DNA of 64,000 bases. Source: Phocoena phocoena (taxonomy: Eukaryota; Chordata; Mammalia; Artiodactyla; Phocoenidae). The stretch lies in NCBI RefSeq assembly GCF_963924675.1, contig NC_089238.1, positions 44,534,879 through 44,598,878 on the forward strand, in the 5' to 3' direction. This document shows positions 58,681-64,000 of the stretch, piece after piece (position 1 is the first letter of the stretch; every line of letters begins with the position of its first letter). The position numbers were made by a program, and so were the translations under genes. The notes beneath the pieces are model-generated. The model worked only from the letters and a program-made list of their open reading frames with translations, was not told the origin of the DNA and searched no databases.

Positions 58681-58994
58681 ATGGAGTTGAATGAGAACAC
58701 AGAAATGTGTAACATTTTAAAGTGTCTTTCAACCATTTCAATTTATTCAATTTCCCCTTAAAATTTAAGATTATAATTATGGTTTTTCTATCTTCCATGT
58801 GATAAAATAGGGTAAACCAGTTATATTCTAATAGTTTACTTATGGGCATTATGGGATTCAATGAAAGGCAAAGCTAATCAAAGAGATCAGTTGAAATACT
58901 TACTAAACTTGGAACTCTACCCATCTCCTGGTGTAGTCCAGATTATCCAACTCCCCGTCATCCAGCTCTCCTCATTAAAAATTAGTAAAAACAT
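58681..58994. other. Non-coding stretch
   Basis: No gene, exon or named repeat. Confidence 0.4.
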
Positions 58995-59174
58995 ACAAAT
59001 GGGGGCTTCCCTGGTGGCGCAGTGGTTGAGAGTCCACCAGCCGATGCAGGGGACATGGGTTCGTACCCCGGTCCGGGAAGATCCCACATGCAGCGGAGCG
59101 GCTGGGCCCGTGAGCCATGGTCGCTGAGCCTGCGCGTCCGGAGCCTGTGCTCCGCACACACACACACACAAATG
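58995..59174 (+). repeat. CHR-type SINE, 3' end replaced by (CA)n
   Basis: Body 59002-59167. The head, B-box (GGTTCGTACCCC) and GATCCCACATGC block are intact but the element stops at CTGTGCTCCGCA, about 40 bases before the usual end, and continues as (CA)7. TSD ACAAATG at 58995-59001 and 59168-59174 (short) suggests the CA tract is part of the insertion. Confidence 0.9.
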
Positions 59175-59189
59175 TATGTATTAGGATTT

Positions 59190-59312
59190 TATGTGTCAGC
59201 CCATTTGATTCAATTTAATCATCACATGACCCCCTAAGAGATATCAGTAAACTCATTTACAGATGAGAACACGAGCTTAGAGATATTACATGGATAGAAA
59301 ATGGCTAAAGTC
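59190..59312 (-). repeat. MIR SINE relic, antisense
   Basis: 'agcccatttgattcaatttaatcatcacatgaccccctaagagatatcagtaaactcatttacagatgagaacacgagcttagag' is reverse MIR. Confidence 0.75.
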
Positions 59313-59654
59313 ACCATACTTTAGCATTGTGAATCTCCTGCCATCTGGTAACATGGGCTATTGGAAGGCAACATATTTAGTGCCCTACTCTGCACTGGTT
59401 ACTCCAAATGCTGGTACCTCTGTCTGCCTCAATCAAATCAGGCACCAAATTGACTTCACCCCCAAATACAAATAGGAGATACTAACGGACACAGGAGAGA
59501 GACTTGTGTTTCAAATGAATGTCTTACCACTTTTTTGCAATAAATCTTACCAAAAATGCATCAAGAGGCCTGGAAATATTCATCCCTCTTCACCCAGTAA
59601 CCCTGCTTATACAAAATATCCTAAGGAAATAACCAGAGAGGCACCCCCAAATTT
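59313..59654. other. Non-coding stretch
   Basis: No gene, exon or named repeat. Confidence 0.4.
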
Positions 59655-60345
59655 ATTCATAATAAATAATTTTAGTGAGTATCTACCAGTCCCAGACACT
59701 ATCTTGAGAACTGGGAATACAGCTGTTAATAAGGCATAGTCTCTGTCTTCCAGGAGCTCACAGTCCAGAGCATCAGGAGGAAGTGGTACCCACAATGATA
59801 GAGAACTTGGATGGGTATCATGGGAATACAGAAGAGGAGAATCTCACCAACCTGGGGCAGAGAAGCCTTCCTGGAGGAAGTGGTGTTTAGGCTGAGTTGA
59901 TCATAGGTGTTAGCCTGAGGCAAATGGAAGGCAAGGACATCCCAGACAGAAGCAACAACATAAGCAAAATGGTTAAGAAAAAAAAACTCCATCAGGGTCT
60001 TTCAGGAATGGACAGTTTGGTGATGTCATACACTGTGTTCTGGGGCCTCACTTTTACTCTGTAGGTCAGAGATTCTCCCAGTGTGTCCAGAGCAACCCTA
60101 GTGTTCCTCAGAAGCTTCAGGGACCTTTTTCAACAGGGAGGTGGGGTGGGGCTGGGAATTGGTCCAGGCTCTGAACGCCACCACTAGTTCCCTAGGAAGT
60201 TTTACTTAAGATATTTAAAAGAAGGGTTCCACTGCTGAAAAGAAAGTTTGGAAATATTTGATGAGGAGTTGTGGAAAATCTTTAAGCAAAAGAGTGACCA
60301 GAACAGATATACATTTCAGGTGGATTATGTTGGTGGCTATGGAGA
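59655..60345 (-). repeat. L2 LINE 3' end, antisense, diverged middle
   Basis: 'agtgagtatctaccagtcccagacactatcttgagaactgggaatacagctgttaataaggc' (reverse of 'agcacctagaacagtgcc...tgctcaataaat'), 'tctctgtcttccaggagctcacagtcc', 'ccttcctggaggaagtggtgtttaggctgagttg', then after about 250 bases 'gaggagttgtggaaaatctttaagcaaaagagtgacc' and 'ggtggattatgttggtggctatggagagga' follow reverse L2 order. The part 60060-60230 ('gattctcccagtgtgtccagagcaac') may be a separate insertion. Confidence 0.75.
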
Positions 60346-60394
60346 GGATACCTCTCTCAGTATTTATATATAACTAGAAATAATCTAAATGTCC

Positions 60395-60665
60395 AATAAT
60401 GAGTGTGATAAAATAATAGCGATAATGAATAGCTACCATTTATTGAATGCTTACTGTGTGCAGGCACAATGCTAAGTGCATGTATACTCTATACCATTTA
60501 ACCTTGATAGAAATCACATGAGGTGAATATTATCAATATTTTACAGATGTGAGAACTGAGGCTTAATGAGGATAAGTAACTGGTTTTGCATCACCCAACT
60601 ATTAATGTGTGGGGTTGGAATTCCAATCTGTCTGACTCATAAGGGCATGCCATTCTGCTTCCTGA
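60395..60665 (-). repeat. MIR SINE, antisense, well preserved
   Basis: 'gaatagctaccatttattgaatgcttactgtgtgcaggcacaatgctaagtgcatgtatactctataccatttaaccttgatag', 'ttttacagatgtgagaactgaggcttaatgaggataagtaactggttttgcatcacccaactattaatg' and 'ggaattccaatctgtctgactcataagggcatgcc' follow reverse MIR. Confidence 0.92.
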
Positions 60666-61085
60666 GTATGATAAATCCACATGGAGGAATGTTATTCACC
60701 CCTTTAAAATCATGCTTTCAAAGACTTTAAAAAGTTAAAAGTCTTTAAATTTAGTTACCCTGAATTCTATTATCTATAGGATAATATCAAATAAAAAAAC
60801 TCAAGTACAAAAAAATGTAGAATTATTCCAATTTTATTAAACATATTAAAGTGTTCAAAATATTTATCCCTGAGTGTTTGAACTGTAGGTAATTTTAATT
60901 TTTGTTCTTATATTTTCCTTCCAAATTGTCTAGAATGAGCATGTTTCTTTTGGAAGCATAACTAAAAGTTATATATATTTTTTAAAAAACTTATTCAAGG
61001 TGAATTGCTGTCATCACTCATTCTCACCCTAGACGCAAGAGGAAGGATCAGTTAGTTCTTTAACACATCTTTCAGAACAACAATG
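60666..61085. other. Non-coding stretch
   Basis: No gene, exon or named repeat; AT-rich. Confidence 0.4.
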
Positions 61086-61094
61086 CAAACTATC

Positions 61095-61245
61095 ATATGT
61101 GTAGAATGTAAGGGAAACTGGTCTATGCTAATTACTAGTCATATAACCTTGAAGTTAAATTCTCTGGGTCTCAGTTTCTTTGCCTAGGAAATGAGGAAGT
61201 TAAGCTAAATAGTCTTTACAATTCCTAAAAACACTAAATTTCACA
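61095..61245 (+). repeat. MIR-like relic
   Basis: 'tagtcatataaccttgaagttaaattctctgggtctcagtttctttgcctaggaaatgagg' matches the MIR middle; ends are vague. Confidence 0.6.
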
Positions 61246-61394
61246 CTTTTTTTTAGTACAAGTGAAATCAGATGGGGGCATAAAAGAAATATATTAAACT
61301 CTTCTTGCTTTAGTTAACATTTCCATGGGCATTTAGGGTGGGTTCTTTGGATCTTGGCTATCTGGTAATATAATAATATGCTCAGATGCATTCA

Positions 61395-61560
61395 CCGTCT
61401 GAGCACCACTCTGTGCTTTCAAACATTTTTCTCATCTCAACTAACACCTTTCAAGGTGAGCATTATTATCCCTATTTTTGCTGATGTAGATCAAGGAGTT
61501 AAGAACCTCACAAAAGGTCTCTCATGATATGTTTTGGCCAGATTCAAGCCTAAATGCTTC
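61395..61560 (-). repeat. MIR SINE relic, antisense
   Basis: 'ttctcatctcaactaacacctttcaaggtgagcattattatccctatttttgctgatg' and 'aaaggtctctcatgatatgttttggccagattcaagcc' are reverse MIR, diverged. Confidence 0.6.
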
Positions 61561-62357
61561 TTTGTGAACTCCTAGAATTTTGTTCATTCAGACATGGAAT
61601 TATTTGTTTGCTTGTTTGTTTGTTTTATCATTTCAACTGCCTAGTGTATTGGTCATGAAAAACACAATTCCTGTCCTCAAATATTTTGTATTCTAAAAAA
61701 GATACAAGGTTCTTTTAAAGAAACAACCCTGATATTAAAATTAAGAATGATATGTAATGGGGACAAATGGAGGCTTTCGACAATGTCTCTGTATCCTTTA
61801 GTGAGAAGCAAACAAAAGGACATTATTATAAAATTGCAAATGGGGGCAGAAACAGTCACTTGTGATTAGTGTCAGGGTCATTTTAATGAAAACTAACCCC
61901 AGAAATGCTTGACTAAGCAGAGGAAACCAAGGCATCATTTGGATCCTGACAGAACCAGGGCAGTTAAATCTTTCCTACCTGCATATGAGCTTAAGAGACT
62001 AAATCAGTCCAAAGCCGCTGGCCATGCTAATTGCTCTAATTACTATTGCAGGAAATACTAGGTAATACCTATGAAGTATAAAAGATAACCACAGCCCAAA
62101 ATAATCTTGTAAACAAAGAATTCCCAGAGGAATACATAGACAGTGCTCACAAAGCCTGGACCAGCCCAGTTGGATAATAAAGCATAAAAACATGTAGTTT
62201 GACAGAGAGGATGGATTCCATAGCATAGGCTATAGTCTCCTGCAGGGGATGACCCTGTTCAGTGAAAACACAGCACTGACAGGAAGAAATTGGGCAGGGC
62301 ATTTCAGAGAGTCATTACTTGTAGCTTAGAGACACTTTGGCCCCTGAAGATTCCTTC

Positions 62358-62360
<3 letters not shown>
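61561..62360. other. Non-coding stretch
   Basis: No gene or named repeat. The part 61880-62250 is repeat-free and mixed; it could be conserved. Confidence 0.4.

Positions 62361-62388
<28 letters not shown>
62361..62388. repeat. (GT)n microsatellite
   Basis: About 14 GT units running into ATGCATGTGCACAC. The flank 62389-63000 shows no gene or named repeat. Confidence 0.95.
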
Positions 62389-62391
<3 letters not shown>

Positions 62392-63004
62392 CATGTGCAC
62401 ACATGCACATGTAGCCTCAGGTAAAGGAACAAAATGTAATTTTTTCATCTGCAGCCCAGCCTTATTTTGTGAAATGTGACTACTCATCTAGCATTTACGG
62501 GCTATGTGAAGAGGATTATATCCAACTAAGAGTTTCCAGGATTTTGTGAGGGGCTGTCCGACTTCTTAAATTCCATGCTGTCCTGAGATGAAAGAGTGAG
62601 CCAAGGTGATAAGCTTGATCTCAGAGAGTAAGTGAAAACAAGGTGTTTAGTGCATGATCAGCACTGATTTACCAGCTGTACATCATTCGGTGCGTGGAGA
62701 AGAGTGTGTGGTTTATCATTGCTCCTCCAGTAGGTTATCTTCTAGGTAAAGAAGTAACTATTGTGAAGCGCTCTAGTTCTTTGAGGAATGTTGATATGTG
62801 GATGAAGTGGGATGGATAAAAGAGCACTGGACCAGAAGTGGGGAGTTGGCCTCAGCTCCACCACTGTGGCTCACAAGTAAATTATTCTACAGGTGCCATT
62901 AATTCTCCGTTATCAAGAGCAGAATTACATGCTTATTTGCATAAGTAACCCAGAACAAATGAAATAATATTTCAAAGCACTTAAATTTCACTGTAAGTAA
63001 AGTA

Positions 63005-64000
63005 TAACAAGGAGCCCTTTTATGGAGCCCTATGTGCAACGTACAGGTTCTGTGGGAGACTCAAACAAGATATGGTTCATAACTTTAGGAAGCTTGGAAT
63101 CCAGTGAGGTGACAGACCAATGCACATACTGCAACCAGTTGAGGAGTAAAAGACATTGAGATCATTGCTGTAGAAAGTTTACTCAGTCATTCAGCAAGTA
63201 TTGAAAGGCACTGTGCACACTCTAAAAGTAAATTACTTCTTTCTGAGGTTGGGGGAGGCAAAGTCATATAGCTTAATGGGAATGAGCATTTGGACTGGAC
63301 ATTGAATAAAAGGTTAAAATGTCTTAGCCAGAAGTTAATTGAGACAGGTGTGACAAAGGTAGTGGGGGAGTGAAAGGCATGGGAAATATACAGGGTGTGT
63401 TTGGGAAACGGTGAGTGGTCTGGTTGCGCAAAAGTCAAAAATGTGTAATTAGAAAAGGAGAAAGCAGTGAGAGATATGCTTGAAAAAATCACTTGTGGGT
63501 AGATTCAAGGTGACCAAGTTGAGAAGCTTGAACTTTATTCTGTAGCCATCAAACACTTGTATCTATGCTATAGGACAATATGTTTGTCAGTGGAGTAAAG
63601 CAGGAGACTGGAGGAGAAGGGGACTCAGTAGATTTTTGCAAGAGCTCAGACAAAAGATAGGCAAGGGCTTCCCTGGTGGCGCAGTGGTTGAGAGTCTGCC
63701 TGCCGATGCTAGGGGACACGGGTTCGTGCCCCGGTCTGGGAAGATCCCACATGCCGCGGAGCGGCTGGGCCCGTGAGACATGGCCGCTGGGTCTGTGCGT
63801 CCGGAGCCTGTGCTCCGCAACGGGAGAGGCCACAACAGTGAGAGGACCGCGTACCACAAAAAAAAAAAAAAAAAAAAATAGCCAAGCTCAGGCAGAGAGG
63901 GATGGAAAAGAGAGATGGATGCAGAGATATGGAGGATGCAGAATCCATAGAACATGGCACCAATTTGGACATGAGGCCAAGGAGAGGACAGAGTTGAAGA
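63005..64000 (-). repeat. L2 LINE, antisense, split by a SINE, cut by the window end
   Basis: 'acttgtgggtagattcaaggtgacc', 'aagcttgaactttattctgtagcc', 'caggagactggaggagaagg' and the left part ('acaggttctgtgggagactcaaacaagatatgg...cttggaatccagtgaggtgacagacc') follow reverse L2. The SINE at 63666-63877 interrupts it, and the L2 text resumes afterwards to the end of the window. Right limit lies outside the window. Confidence 0.65.
63657..63886 (+). repeat. CHR-type SINE, short form, near consensus
   Basis: Body 63666-63877: GGCTTCCCTGGTGGCGCAGT, B-box GGTTCGTGCCC, GAGAGGACCGCGTACC and a run of about 21 A. TSD ATAGGCAAG/ATAGCCAAG (63657-63665, 63878-63886), one mismatch. One extra base interrupts 'GATGCTAGGGGAC'. 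Confidence 0.96.

Overview
This is mammalian nuclear DNA, almost certainly from a cetacean (whale, dolphin or porpoise). The main evidence is about fifteen full or partial copies of tRNA-derived SINEs of the CHR type (cetacean-hippo-ruminant). They occur in a short form of about 210 bp and a long form of about 300-400 bp. Several are close to consensus, with intact poly-A and clean target-site duplications (TSDs). An L1 with artiodactyl-type 3' sequence, and old MIR, L2, L3/CR1-like, hAT and MaLR relics, complete a normal mammalian repeat landscape. There is no bacterial, phage or organellar gene organisation and no CRISPR, operon or rRNA.

Gene content is very low. The only protein-coding signal I can support is a pair of candidate plus-strand exons at 12474-12548 and about 13176-13344. 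Both have good splice sites and together encode a coiled-coil-like, Gln/Leu/Arg-rich segment. I do not recognise the gene and give no symbol. No first exon, terminal exon, CpG-island promoter or full reading frame is visible, so the window is best read as mostly intron or intergenic sequence. Almost all long open frames are chance frames or the inside of SINE copies.

Layout: 1-3 kb has no named gene; 3-7.7 kb holds SINEs, an L2 end, an L1 3' end with a nested SINE, a long antisense L1-like relic and a SINE with an extra 3' segment; 10-13.4 kb holds a SINE, an L2 end and the candidate exons; 16-24 kb has MIR, hAT, L2 and a CR1/L3 reverse-transcriptase relic, and a 40-bp insert matching the 5' half of tRNA-Glu; 25-31 kb is SINE- and MIR-rich; 31.3-34 kb is one long L2 split by a SINE and an antisense MaLR LTR; 34.7-52 kb is comparatively repeat-poor with stretches that look like conserved non-coding DNA; 52-64 kb is again dense in SINE, L1, hAT, MIR and antisense L2.

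The most interesting items are the tailless tRNA-Glu-half insertion (23223-23292), a 63-bp L1 insertion with TSD (52624-52706), the SINE with an apparent 3' transduction (7345-7736), the L3/CR1 relic with readable reverse-transcriptase motifs (about 19815-20220), the unassigned coiled-coil exons, and three evenly spaced CCAAT boxes (45009-45093). Boundaries of old repeats (MIR, L2, hAT) are approximate because they come from reading, not alignment.
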